64,000 nucleotides of DNA, from positions 8,358,368-8,422,367 of the forward strand of contig NC_059481.1 in assembly GCF_018139145.2 (NCBI RefSeq). The letters are read 5' to 3'. The translations under genes were made by a program, and so were the position numbers. This DNA is from Gymnogyps californianus (Eukaryota; Chordata; Aves; Accipitriformes; Cathartidae). Of this stretch, positions 42,601 to 57,600 are shown in pieces. The notes under the pieces were generated by a model. That model saw only the letters and a list, made by a program, of their open reading frames with translations, ran no database searches and was not told the DNA's origin. Numbering within the stretch: position 1 is the first letter of the stretch; each line of letters opens with the position of its first letter.

Positions 42601-45600
42601 TTATAAATATGCATTATACATTTGGTTATTTTCATTTTAAAGTTGTTCAGTGAACAGTGTAGTACACATGCCTTCTAGTCTCGAGATACCAGAATCATGA
42701 TCCCTCATGTCACATTAACAAAAAGAGAGATTTTGTATGTATTTTTGTTTTCAGTTCTCTAATTTTGCTCAGTGTTTTTTGTTGAAACACAAGCTGGAAT
42801 CCATATATAATGTCTCCTAAAATAAGCACCATCCTCATTCTTTGAATCTGTCCAGCTCCTATTTATTTGGTAAATGGAACCTCTAAACATACATCCAAGG
42901 CATGCCAGGGTCCTATTATACTATCAGTGCTTGGCAACCTTTACTTAACTTTGTAACCTTATAAATTACTTGTCAATGAGCCAACTGTGTTATAATCATC
43001 ACAATCAGTTAGAAAATTTTGTTCTTTTCCTGAGAGTTTATTATGAGTCAGCAAAGCTTGTTCCTGTAGAGAGGTTTGTCTTATTGTGCCCATGAAGGAA
43101 AGTGTTCCTGATACATTTGACATTAATTTCTATCATAGTGTTTAAAAGGCTTGATTTTAGTTAGATGTCTAGGGAATTAGTTCCAGAATTCCCATTATCC
43201 TAATTAGTTTAGCAGAATGACACAACTCAATGCACTTCCAGGCAATTATTTCACCCTTCAGCTGGTGGCATGATACTAAAGGAAATAGATGATGTGATTT
43301 TTGTGTTCTCAGAAATATACCTTGTAGCTGTGCCCTGGTGTCAGAAAATCAAGTGTCTAAATAATGAAAATGCTACAGATATGCATTGTTGCAAATTACG
43401 GAAAATGACAGACTTCATCGGCAGCTAGTGTCACATCTCAGTTTGTGGCACTTCCTTTTCAAAGAGCGGATATCACAAATAAAAAAGCAGTGACCTTGAT
43501 TCATCTTCCTAATGGTACTATTACTGAGGGAGTGAAGGCCAGAATTTTGATGCTATTTGTGTATTAGTTTTAGAGGAAATACATTGCTGTCAGCAGTGTA
43601 ACAAAGAAGATGGCTTCAAGAATAGGACCAGGAGGCTAAAGATATGGATTCCAGTTCTGGCACTGAATACTGTCTAATAGTACCTAGAAGCTTGGGGTTC
43701 TTAGCGTTTAATTTAAAGCAGAGGTAGTAATACTGATCACGCTAAAATTGTGACCATTAATACTACTGGCGCTGTGGAGTTGTTCTTTAAACTTTTGAGT
43801 GGTACTTTAAGGATGGCATAAAGTCTAAAGGGGCTGTCTGACCATTGCAGCCACAAAGTGCGATGTGTTGCATCACACGGAAGGGACTGATGTATATCCT
43901 AGGGTCCTTATTCCCAGCTCTGTGATTTGACATTTGGCTGTATGAAAACGCATACAATATGAGAGTGCATTGCCAAGTGGAACTTGTAGTGAAGTTGCAG
44001 CCTCTCAGTGACAGACACAAACTTGAATGTAGCTGAGTGACACAGGCAACCCCCAATCTGAATGCTAGCCGTTGTTACCTTTCAGCTGGTATATTGCACA
44101 TCCAGCTAATGAAGAGCTGCCACTTGTCTAGCTGCACTGAGCTGGGCCTTGAATTTTTGCAAACATAGCAGTGTTTATTCTGTGTTTCTTGCTCTCCGCT
44201 TTTCACTTTTGCAAGGAATGGTAGTTGGAGACACGTCTTGCCTGTATCTTTTAAGACTTTCCATTGTTTCCAACTTCTTGCCATAGAGGATAGTGGCTTG
44301 GTTTTGGAGGTGAATCCTTTAGGTGCCAAGTTCCTACGTATTAGGTTCTACAATAAATATTTTACTAGTTTTACTTTTTATAATATGTTACTTTTTGACT
44401 CCTGTTACAATTTTGATTACTTTTTATCGAAAATTTATCTTTAGACTAACGGTCATACTGTGGATTATCTTGTAGACCCAAAATAGCTGATTTTAAAACA
44501 TTCTCTTTCTCCCCTTTTTCAAATAAATCCTTCTACTGCTCTGTAGCAGTGCTTTTTACTAATGAGAGCTATTGCCAGGCATCCTTGTTATGGCACTTTG
44601 TTAGAAATGTGCCTAACATACGAAAGTGATGGCTTACTGGGCTTTCATCAGTTCTTAGCCAATTTCACAGTTAGGATCAGTATTTTATTTGGAGCTCTGT
44701 GATTCAGTTCAGATCTCTAATTCTCAAGGGGGAGCTGCTCACAAGGGGAAAATTTCAGTTTTTGTACAGACTTGTCTTCAAATTTCTACATAAAACACTA
44801 ACTTAAAAGAACAGTGTTGTAACTGAGATGGGGTATGAATTATTTGTCTGTAACCTGCTATAAAGTTTAAAATATAGCACCACTATAGTAAGTAAGGCCA
44901 GATGTCTTCCTTTTCTCATTAAGATTCTGTTTAGACATTTGTGGAATTCCTTTGTTTTGGAACAGTTCCATCATATCTCTGCTTCTATAGATCATTTGGT
45001 ACATGGATCAGACATAATTCTACCAAAAGCCTATTCACATGAAATAGACCTGTGTTTCTAAAGAGGACCTATTTCTCTGATCCTTTCAAAGATGTTAGCA
45101 AATTCTGCACCATATTGAGTGCCCTTTGGCTGCAGGTGAAGAATTCGACAGCTTGTGGGAGTGCTAATTAGAGCTAATAATAACTTCAGTGACCTGCCTT
45201 GGCTTTAAAATGCCTGACAGAAATTACCCTGTCCTTGAAGGATAGAGATTTTTTTTCTGTGCACATGTCTGATTAGGCACACTCATGCCTTCATGTTTCT
45301 GTGTTTAGTGGTCACACACAATTAACTAAGTGGGTGCTTGTGTGTGAATGAAAGAGAAGTGGGTGGTGGTGGGGAATCAAGAGGAAAAAAGGCAAAGAGA
45401 TCTCTCAAAAATACTACACCAGAATTCCATTATTAGAGGGATTTCTCTTGTAGGCTAAATAGCCTTGTTAAAACCAGAAATAATAATAGGAAAGCAATTA
45501 GGAATTGAATTATTCATAATTAAACCTTTTCTTTCTAATTTTGGTACTTTTTCCATGGTTAGTTTGCTGAAATATGTACAGAGGGTCTGAGGGAAATGAA

Positions 45601-48600
45601 AGCTTTAATTTGAGCAAGTACCCAAAAAGCTCTGAGGTATGAGCTTTTTATTTTATCTGGCTAATTGGTTGCTGATGGTGCAGAAAACAATTGTATTTTC
45701 AAGGATATTGCCCTAGACCTTTCCAATGTAAATATTACTAACACTAGCCAGAAAAAAAGAATTACAATCTTTTATGAGCTGCTATTGAAATGATAAATTA
45801 GGGGGTTTTCTGACTTCTGTTTTGTTTGCTAAAGTGATTTTTGTAAATCAATCACTTAAATTAAAGGGGGGAAAGGGTCTTTAAAATTCTGAAAGAGCCA
45901 GGAATTATAAATAAAATCACTGTAGTCATACACAGAAAAGCAAAGGTTAAATTCTGTTTTCTCCTACACACGAATCAGTGGAGAATGTTTCACAGAAACT
46001 GCTGGGATTACCCCAAAGTTTTAGTGACGTAAATGACATCAGAATCTGGTCACTGTAGTCTTTAGGATTTGAGAGGAATTTTTAGTAAAATCAATAAATT
46101 AATATGCCTGGGCTGAATGTGAGAAGTGTCTTCTACTGTTTTGTCAACTCCAATAATGCTATTACTACTGTGTACTCCTTTGTAAACTGTATAATGTTTT
46201 AGTTTTTTTCAAATGCTATTATTCCTAAATTAGATGATGGGAAGCCTGATAAGGTAGACTGCATTTTTTTTTTTAATTGAGGATAAAAACTTTAAATTAC
46301 CAAAAAAAAAAAAAAAAAGAGGGAGTCAGTGGTTAGGGTCTTTAATTCCTAACTAGACATTTGGCTTCAGTGCTGCCTGAGCAACTCTAAGCAGACTTCT
46401 TCCCCATCTTGCTGCCACCTACTCATTCCTGACCTCTTGTAGTCCCATCATTGTCCCAGCACAGCTGGTTGCTTAGTTGCACAGTGAACAAGATCAGGGA
46501 GCTGATCCAGCTAAAAAATAGGATCACCAGGAAAAAATAGGATTATTTTTCAACTGGATCAGTTTCCAAGCTGTTTTGCTACAAGCAGCTATACTGGCAC
46601 AATGGAGAGTCTTGTGAAGTACTTGCAACAGTGACCTGAGGCGAGGACTGCCTAAGTCCTTAATGTCACTAAGTGTGTAATGAACTACAACCTTTTGCTT
46701 TGACTTTAAAACATCTGCCATCACTGAACACTGGTTAAGTACAAAACACAAAAATCAAGTATTTGAGGCCTTGAATTTCCCCAGAGCTGGACAGATGTGG
46801 AATGTCACCCCTTCTGTTCTATTAATATAAATATTTGATTTTCTGTTAGATTCTTAATTTGGCATAACTCATGTCCTTAGTCTCATTTTGGTTATACTGT
46901 TAAAGGGCATTCTAAAACTTAAAAAGGAAAGAATATTCACATTTGATTGCCTTATTCTGGTCAATTAAGGTTGCTCAGGAACACAGTTATGGACTGAGGG
47001 ACTAACTTGCTGCACAGCAAGAGGGAAAATGTTGGTTTATTGCATTTTCCAACTACCCACATCATCCAAGAGCATACAATATACAATCAAGGTAGAAATT
47101 TCCAGGCAGTGTCAGCTCACAGAAAATCCATGGGGAAATCTACTACCAGCTTTAATAAAAATTGATTTTACTTAGAATAATTTCAGTCATAATTAATTTT
47201 ACTTAAGCTAAAATCAAAGAATATTTTAATGAAATAAAGGAATATCTCAAACACACAATCTTCCATCTGGAAATTTTAGGGATCCAGAGAGTTCTGTCCT
47301 ACAACAGTTAAGTTGTGTGGCTGTGTTTACTTTGAAAAACAAAAATACAGGTAATCAGTAGCTCAATTGTTACTTAAAGTAGATTACTGAGTAACCATAA
47401 AAGAAATCTTCAATCACTTGTTAAAGACCCAAGACTCATTTGTTCAGATTACTCTGGACTTGGTCCAGAATGTCTAAAGAGGAGATCAGAAGCAGTGATG
47501 TGCTGGGGTTGCAGAGTGCTAAATGCTGATCTGGTGCATACTTGTGAGAAGTCCTTCTGAGCTGAGTACCTAGTCCCTGAACGGATGCAGTGTAACTCTC
47601 AGATGTCTGAGAATTCAGTTCCCTTCTGCACATCAGGATTATCGTATTCAAAGTATCCAAAACCAGAAGTGATTTCTTCTTTTTTTTTTTTTTTTTTTTT
47701 TTTTAGCCAGCTTAAGAACTAACATTGATACTTCATAGATGGGAAGTAACTAATAACTTAAATATTTCTGGTAGGCCCATAAATATCAGCTATTTGATGG
47801 TATTCAGGGGACTCGGTTTTTGTTTAAATGAATGGCTAGATACATCTTAAGGCCATGCAGGTATCCTCAATGGAATTCATTGACTAGCACTTAATGTTTT
47901 GTAAAGGTGAAGATTTTTTACAGATATACAAAATCTTCATAAACTGGACTAGAAAGATAGAAAAGGGGACAGAATCATAAGAGAAAAAAAAAAAAATCCA
48001 AAGTGCAAATCCTATCAATTTACTAAAATTCCAGAGATGGGTTTGGGAGAAGAGAGGTGCAAAGATTCCTTTTGGATGGAATAATATGTCACACTCCTGC
48101 TTTTATTTTTATTCTCTAAGAACCTCTGTGGTAATTGTGTTCATTTCTGCTACCTAAAATTCCAGATAGAAGAATACAGTGTAGTCAGCAGCCCTTCCCA
48201 TTACCCCTTAATCTGAGCTATGACTTAGTGAGATTAAAATAGTAAGTAGCACAACTGTCTATTTTGGGAGCTGGATCAAAGACTTTAAGTTTGGCAGAGA
48301 GGAAAGGCACATGAGGTTTTTGGAAAGGGTGAATCCTAAAGGTATCCGTGCCCCTAGGAAAAATGTAGAAACCTCCCAATGCTCTCTGTGGGACAAACTA
48401 TTCTACTGGTGTAGAATGGAGGCTGAAAGTCACCAATTCATGTGTAATAAGCAAAATCTCATGTTTAGTACGCGTTCTATGTATATTTGATGGTATTTGA
48501 AATGTTGTTATTTATTGACCAGAAGAATGCTTTCAGTGTTTCTTTTTTCTGTACTGACCTTGGTGTGCCCTAGAGAGCACTATGTACAGGTCAGCTGGAA

Positions 48601-51600
48601 CCAGTGGGAATACTGTCTTTTTGGTGAAGGCAATGCCCAGATACTCTCACTGTTATATTGCAGAGTACTGTAGTATGCAAGCAAGCTTGGGGATAATGAA
48701 GTACTTACCCAGTATGAGTACAGATGGCAGAATTGCAATTGTAGTAGTCAGTGAAACACAGAAGAGCAATTTCAGCACTGCACACTGATATATTTTGTTT
48801 AGGAACCTTTTTAGAGCCTTATTGGGCAAGCTATAGACAAAGATTTGTGATACAGACACCTCATTTTAGTATCTCAGCTTTCATGACTCTTTGATGTCAT
48901 CTATTAAGAAAGCAGTGGTTTGTTATGTTCCTTACAAAAAACTGTTCCCAATTAAAAGAACAAGCTTTGATTTGTATTCCCAGGTAAGCAGAAGGTAAGC
49001 ATGATGGATAGAGAGCACAGCAGATTTTTAGATGATGTGCCAGCTGGCTTTCTGTGTAGTTTCTAGTACTGCAGATGTCCAGTCACTAATGTTTTATGCG
49101 GGTAGCTGAGTTTTTTATATTAATATTCTAAGTTCCCATCTTTCTTTTAGGTCCAGACTCTAATTTTACAACCTGCCCTGCTCATTTCTGCACTAATGGA
49201 AGAGCAGGCCAGAGAATTAACTGTAATGTAGTCACAGTTCCTTCCATTTGCTCTGTACTCTGGAGGGAGGAATGCATCTTGCCCATTAAACTCTCTACAG
49301 CTTCTTGAAAACTATACAAAAACTGCTTTGGGGTTACTTTCAAGTGTCAGAGAAGACTCAGTTTTTCTCCTGGTTGCCGTTGGTCCTTAACCTGAACAGC
49401 AGATTTGAGGAATCCTGCACAGATATAGTCTGTGGAAGTTTTGTTCTTGATGGTGAACCTCTGCTCTAGGTCATGCTGCATCCAGCTTACTCTCATTTGC
49501 ATAAACACATGAAATGCAATTAAGGCTGTCAAGTTTCCTTGTAGTTTAGCTAGGAACTGTTGTGTAGGTGGCAATCTATATATTGTCATAGACATAAGGT
49601 GTTTTAGTCAAGATCAGTTATGTAATTGTACAGATGTTTGAAAGGTCTGAAAACTGCTGACTCCAGTGAATTGCAGAAGAGTGATATTGCAGCATTAATA
49701 GGGATTGGAGTCTAGGATTAGACATTAAAAAAGAATTTAAGTAGCTACTAAGGGCTTGATTCAGTACCTGTAGAAGGCTTTTGGGATTCTTATGTAATGT
49801 AATTCCGTAAGAAAGTTGCATAGTTTACAAATTATGGATCTGGCACAATAAAATGGAGGTTAAACCTAAAAACATTGCTAATTCATATTGTTATTTCTTC
49901 CTCACAGTTTAGGCACTGAAAGCAATATACTGCTTCAATAATAGTGATCAATTTCAGAAATGCAGTAGCTTTCATATCTTTCTGAAAATAATGATAACAG
50001 TTTTAAATAGTATCCATCATTCTTACAAGTGATTAAACTTTTTAAAAAATTTCCTTGGAAGGTTGTAAGCTCTGGGGTTGAAAGCACTGCCTGAATAACA
50101 CTATTCAAAATATTTTGTTAGTAGTGAATAAAAATTGCCCAAACAATTCCCCCTTAAAAAGAAGATCAGAGTTTCTCCCATGTCCCTTCCCTTCCTATTG
50201 CCAGTCTCTAAAAAGGAAACCTTGAAGGCACTGGCACTGTCATCTTAAGTTAAAAGTACAAGTGACATAAATATGAAGACTAGCAATTCTACTTCACCAC
50301 AACACAGAAAATAATCGACTGGAAATAGAACCAATCAAAATACTACCCTCTTAAATAATAAATGTAATTTCTTAACATGTTTTTTGTCTGAAAGCCCGTA
50401 AAATTTAATTATTAGTATTTTTATAACAACTCATAGAATTCCAATCAAAGGTCAGTTCTGGACAGGTTTTAGGCTGAAGTCATGACAATTGCTTGGACAA
50501 TAAATTAATTAGACAATGAATTGCCTGGTAAATAAATCAGAATGTATTTTGATAGTTTTTCAGTATAGTTTTTTTATTAGTATAACTAAGGAACACATAC
50601 ACCCCTCCCACCCCAATTTGACAGAATCCCTAATTTGAGTGGCTTTCGGAAATGCAGATTGGCAAACATGGAGTTAAACCTTAATTGATGTCCTCCAACA
50701 TCCCTTATGACCCATTGTTGCTGAAAGGGAGAAGAGTAGTGCTTGAAAGACTGAATAAAATCCTTTAGTCAGATACTACAGATTATTTTCAGACTGAGAT
50801 GCATAAAGTAGAGCCACAAGTGATTTAATATACACAAGATTTTAAAATGAAAAATTGAATCTCAGCAGTTTTTCTATATATTTGTTTACAAAGTTAGCAT
50901 TAAGATATAGGAAAACATGCCAGTGTAGCGGAATTTTATGGGAGTTTGTCAACTCCAGAGGCAAAGCAAGATCAAACATATGTGTATGTTTTTCTTTGTC
51001 CTTGGACCTGCTCTGACATCATCTCCTGCGTGGTTCAGTACCTTCCTCTGTAAGTAGTCTCCATCAGTTTCACTTACTGAATAAAACAGTATGCAAAATT
51101 AGAAAATGCTATTTGGATCAAATATTTCAAAATAGCATAAATTTTGAGGGTTTCTCTAACAAAAATTGATTTTTCAGATGGGACATGCTGGTTTTATTCC
51201 AGAGAGCAATATGTGTTTAAACACCTTCTCCACTCATATTCAGTATTTCTAGATTTCTTTTTTGTCATTTCCTTTCTGTTATTTACCTGATAGCTATTTG
51301 TTGCACTTGGAGCAACACCATGAAGTCTGGAGGCCAAGCAGGAGCCCAAATATAAACAGTATTGTTAGTAAAAGATTCAAATGGGTTTTACTGGACTGGG
51401 CAAGCAAATCAGAGATGGCAGGAGAATGTCCGTGAGTGTTTTTAGGCAACAACTCTCATTTCCACAACCATCAAGCAAACATTTTGTATTAGAAGTGTTT
51501 CGGCACCAGCAAAAGCTTTCATTGGCTGATCATAATGGGTATGTGTCAGGGTGTGCAATCCTGTGCAGTTAATGCTTACTGGGAATATTAGCAATTGTAA

Positions 51601-54600
51601 CAATTTTTTTAAAATTAAAAGGAACAAGCAAGAAAGAAGTCATAGTAATATAACTTTAAAAACAGTACATCTTTATAGAAGAAAGGCTACAAAGTGTGAA
51701 AGCGATAATTTTTTTACTTGGAACAGAGACATTAAAATTTGTTTTTGCAAGAATTGTAATTCACATTTGGCCTCTTGCCAAAGTAGTGAACTTTATCACC
51801 CCGTCTTGGCATGTGCAGATAGATGGCCCCTTCTGTCTCTTTTGCCAGTTATTGCTTACGTTGCCAGGAAATCCTAATCATGCTGCTTGGAAGTGGCTGC
51901 TGGCCCATCCACCTGCTGCCACGCTATTCCACTGTATAAGGAGTCCAGCTTAGCTTCAGCAAACAGTCTCTTAGCTCTAGCTAACATATAGGAAAAAAGG
52001 TCACTGTGCTAAGGCCACCCTAGGGGACCATATGGTATTATGAGCTACATCATCAATATTGCACTGCTGTTGATGCAACCCTATTACTAACCCTGAAGCT
52101 CCACGTGGATTGGGCATAACTATGTTTTCCAAAATGAAATGTGTAATATAAACCTAGAGTGAACCACAAAATAAGCAGAAAAGAAAAATGTTCTCTTTAA
52201 TAATGAATGTTTTTATTGATAGTTATTTTCCATTAAAACTATATATATAAAAAACCAACTATAACCTTCTCTAGTTTGAGAGAAAAAGGAAGAAAATCAG
52301 TTAAGCAATTAGACTGCACTGCAATTAGATTGTACTGCCACATTATCAAGAAATGTTCTGTATGTTCAAGTTTCTCAAGTGTCATATGAGTTCAGCCACT
52401 ATTCATACTGTAGTAGTCAGAAGAATGTAATGCCTAAGTCAAGTGAATTACAATCCTCTGGTGAATTTAAGCTCCTCATTAAGATGTTCAGTCACTTGCA
52501 TTAGTAGAAATACTGAAACTTGTTTCATGCATGGATAGTTCCTTTGTCAATTGAGTTCCTGTTATTGTCTCTTTTCATGGGAAAAAGCAAAAGGTCTTCA
52601 ATTAGTTAGACTACAGTTATATTTTGGACTCTGTGGTGAAAACTTATGTCTGAAATCATATTTGTAGATTTTTTGAGGTGCCGAAAGGAGGAATAACTGT
52701 TTTAGATGACAGAAATTTTGGTAGAATTCTAAGACTCCTGAGAGCATTGCAAATGCTGTGTACACATACAGTATTTCTGAAACACAGCCACTCAGAAAAT
52801 GGCAGCAAATACATTTGTAGAACTTTTCCTGATAATAGTATAACATAGATCATTAGTGTAACTGGTTAGTACCCTAACATCTGAACTTTCAACTTCCAGG
52901 ACTTCTTGGACCAATATTTCTGTATGTCATAAAATTTAGCTCCCGAATCCCTGTTTAAATGATCTAGGTAGAAGTGACCTGAATTTCAAGGTCAGTGGTG
53001 ATGCACAACCTCCGCTGAAGTAAATTAGAAATATTAATGATTTTTAGTCTGCTTTCCATAGGCTGTAATCATGGTATATTTGTGCATATGAAGAAGAGGG
53101 AGAGAAGGAGAATCATTCTCTTCAGTAATTTTTTAAGCCAATTTAAATCTAACTTTACAGAGAGAAAGAGGTATCAAATATTAAAGTCCTACATGTTTTA
53201 TGAAAATCAACAGCTGGATAGAGAAGAGAGACCCTTGTAGCAACACATTTGCTATTGCATTAACATAGGGTTCAAGTAAACATTTAATTCTAGCACTTTG
53301 CTTATCCATAAAGCTTAGCTGTTACCTTGCACTCTGGCTGTCGTTCAGAGCCAACCAACTGCTCATCAGACAGGAAAACTCAGGACTAGCTTGTGCTTGA
53401 GTTCAACTCATGCAGGCGTTGTGGATGCAATTAGCTCAAGCCATTTTGTCCCTGGAATTTGATCTTGTTTGAGCACCGATACCGAACACAGGAGAGAAAT
53501 AGCTTTCCACCTGGTGCAGTGAGCAGCCCTGGGCCAGTCACTACCTGATCGATGAGCCTGTCTGCACTAGCTAGTCAATGGATACAAGCATACCCCTGAA
53601 ACAGTCACAGCATGTATGCAGAGCAAGGCAAAAATGGCTAGGTAGCAGATACGAGGAGGTGACAGTAGTGCAGGGCTGGGGAGAGAGACCATGGAGTGGA
53701 TCTCAGACTGAGGAGGGTCCTAGCAAGGGTTGTGTAAGGTACATGAGGAAGCTAGAGTGTGCTGGGACATCCATGGGTACCATGGGGGGCACTAAGTCAT
53801 GGGGTAATTCAGGAATATAGACATGCTGTAGAGATGGGGAGAAGGAACTGAGAACCTTGGGACAGGAATGTCATGGAAGCACAGCTAGAGTTTAGGACAT
53901 GAGGAGTTTAGGATACACAGGATCTAAGTGACTGGAAACCAAACTTACTTAGTTCTGCTGCTCATGGAAGTGCTCATCTTAAATTCAGGAACCCATCAAA
54001 CCATGATTTTTAAGTAGTGCACAACTGAGATACTTAATTTGTCTACCTGAGGAGAGTGGACGGCTGAGCGTGTTCCACTTGAGTTTGAACTTGTAGTTGG
54101 ACATTTTAGCCAAGGAGTTTCAATCAGAGGAACAGATTACTGTGCCGTTCTGTCCCATGAAAGGAATTGAGTTTGCTATCTTAGCTTTCTGTCTGTGCTG
54201 GAAAATAATAATTTTCTTTCAAACTAGAAGTAAGACTGGATTACTGGTATCCTGTGAGCTTGTTGGCTTTAGTCTGTGTTCTTCTGTCATTTAGTATAAA
54301 CCCAAATCACACAGAATTAATGGAAAGTTAAGACACAGATTATTATTACACTGAATATGCTTCAAGGAATTAAAAGGAAGGTCTTCTCTACATCTTTAGT
54401 ATTTATTGTAGACTTTAAAGAAATGTTAGGTAGTAAAAGTGATATTCACCTTCAGTGTCAAAGGTAACCATCTCATCATCTTAGCAGACTTTAGTTCTCT
54501 GTCTCTGCAGTTTAAATGGCTTTTGAATCTTCTATGTTTCTCACATTTCTAACAGTTTTTCAGCTTCAGGTAGAAATTATTATTTTGGTAGTTTTTCAGA

Positions 54601-57600
54601 TCCGATATGTTATACTCCATGTACACTCCATTTTATTGAGGAATTTTATCTAGGCTTTGGAGGATTTGAATATACCCATTATGTCTCCATAATACGATTG
54701 GGGAATAAAGAAAACATAAGTTATTCAAATTGCTGTATAATCCATTCCCATGGTCTATGTTATAATCTTAAGGTGTTAGCACTGTAATACTTAAAACATA
54801 GCAGAATTGGATGACAACTAAGATGTTACCTTCTCTTTTGGGCAAAAAAAGTCCAGCTCAACTGCCAGCTGCGAGACTGTCAAGTAAAAAGTGCTAGCTC
54901 AACAACATGCATTTTCATGTCAACTACTGTATAATTCTGCTCTACACAATGAAGTGGAATAATGGAATATATTCCCACCTAATTTTATGTTTCCAGGGGA
55001 AAAATCAAAATAAATAAGAGCTTATGTTGAAGTATTTTTCACATGCTTTTAGAAAGAATCATCTTGGCTCAACTTCAGGGATGTTATTTTTAGGTGCTTA
55101 TTTCTGGTCTTTTTCTGGGATGCTGCTTTTAGATAATGAACTTTTGCCAAAAAATGCCAAACTTATTTCCTGCTATATAAATATACAAGAAAACCGTGGC
55201 ATTTCCGAAACACTCTGTGGCTTTTTAAGAATAACCTCTGTGTGTGTTTTAAATGTGATGTTGTGTTTGCTTGGTAATGCAGTCCATCTTATTCTACATA
55301 ATTAAGTATAAAATAAGAACCTATAATATGTATTTATGTACATAATTCGAACAAAAGGATTTACATACACCTGTCTACAGTGATTTCCCTGCTGCAGTCT
55401 AATTCCTATAAATTCTTTGTTTGTAATGTAATTTCTTTTACTGTGTAGGTGGATAGAATGATACAGAGACAATTGAAGCAGAGAGGTGTTTATTTGCTGG
55501 GTACGAATAAATGAGAAGGACTTCTACACAGTGATTGCTTTTTTAGAGGATGGTTCCGTTATAGGCAGTTGCCTGTGCTAAAATTACATGCCAGACACTC
55601 AGCTTTGAGAAGGCTTTGTAGCTCCTTATAGTTATACTGTTCATTGCTGCAGTTCCTGCTAGAGCAAGAACAAGCAAGCTCCAAGGTAGAAGGATATTCA
55701 GGTAAAATATGTACTATGCTCGCTGAAAGCTGTCACCACTTGACAGCATTAAAAGGCCTCTCATGTAAGGCTAAAAACTTCACTGCCCTTCCTTAGTGAG
55801 GATTAATGCTTTATTGCCATTTGCATACGCCATTGTGGCAAACAGATTTGCCTCATTGAGAAGTGAAATGAGGAAAAAGACTCCTTGATGTTACTAGGTG
55901 TGGCCAACACACCAGAGCTGATTTGGGGAAAGAGAGAACTAGCTGAGCTATACTGACGAATCTAAATGGTAACAGAAATAAGGCAAAGTTTTGAGAACAG
56001 GCAATTACATTATCTTCTGGACAAAGCTGGTGTGGCTGAGGTTGGATTGGGGAAGGAGAACAGGGGAGTGAAAGGTGCAGAAATATACATTAACATAAAT
56101 GGATAGTTGGAATTAGAGTTGCACCGATTTAAAACTGACAGGAGATGAGGGTCTGAGTTCAACATAATGGAATATCAGGGCCTTTAACCTTTTAACTACT
56201 CTCTGTAGCAGATCTAGTTAGGCTGTGGATAGCCTCTGGAAGAAAACACAGTAGATTTTTTTGCATTTTTAAAAATGTACCTGCTCTGCTTCTTAAATCA
56301 GTCTCTCGCTTCAACATACTATGAACTAGGCATATCTGCTAGTGCTAATATGACGTGACCTGCCTTTTGTGGCCCACAAGCAAGGTTTTAGGCTGCAGAA
56401 GCAATGAGCAAACAAGTGAAGTCCGTTGACATAGGAGTACTAGGTCATGAGGGGAAAGGGGGATGAAGAGAGTGAAGTGACTGACCTTCCTATAAATGGT
56501 GCCAGAGATAATGGGGGTAGGAGAATGTGAGCTGGCATAAGGCAAGACCTGTGACTGTAAAAGAATGGGAGTGCAGTGACTTCCTCTCTCTGCTTTGTGT
56601 TTGTATCTAAGGTGAACTAAACTTAAAGCACACAGTGGAGTCTGAATAGATCTGGGCAAAGATGATGTGAGAAGCCTCAAACTAAAGTTAGTGCTCTGAT
56701 TTTTGGTTCTTTCAAAAATACGGAATTTGATCAAGGTTTCTAAATAGCTTGCTGAGGTTCAGCAACTGTTAAGGATGTGCAGGCCTCAATTGAAATTTAC
56801 AGTTCTCATTGTGTTTTTGTTCAAGGATTTTATATTGTTAAAAATGAAACCCAAGGGGAAGTTTAATGTGCAGAATCAAAGAAAGGTGGTCCTGCCTCCT
56901 GTAGATTGAAATCACTGTGCCTATTACATATAAAGCATTTTTATAGCAAATGGTTTCTAAAACTGTTAATACAAATTAACATAAATGCAAAACACAGCTA
57001 CTGAGAGAGGCAATACTTCTGTGAATGCGCATATCTTGCTTTATTTCCAGCTGAAGAGAAAGCTACATTTATCCCCTCCAGACTTGAGGTATTAGAAATG
57101 CAGTTAGATAAGAAGGAAAACTAATGCTTGCTATGTATGGCTCAACGATGAAGGCAAAACATGGAATTGTCTTTGTCAATCACATTAGAGAGGTTTTAAG
57201 AAATGCAGTTGCGTGATGCACTGTCATACGCAACAGTCACACAGATACTGACATAATGTGCAGTGTCACAAATGCATAGAAAATGGTTGTACAACCAGGT
57301 AAATGGTAAAGATCCTCCACAGTACTTCTTTACAAAACATACTGCAGATGTATCTCTTTCACTCAGATACTCATCACACTTGAGGTGAAAGGCAGCCTAC
57401 ATTAGGCAGCTCAGAAAATGAAAGCTTAAACACTGTCAGATAGCTAGAAATTTTTATTCGTAGTAGGAGACTGAATCTATTTTATAGAATACTTCCAGCC
57501 CAAGAGGATTATAACTGATATCAGTTCAGTGTATATTTTCAAACTAATACATTTTTAAATTAGCTTCAGCAGAAGTTTTGTTAAAGGTCAGATCACCTTA

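Noticed and set aside
56345..56734. 129-codon minus-strand frame in intron 1 near exon 1
   Set aside because: It is in the gene direction, but shows no family resemblance and no clear splice sites. Treated as chance.
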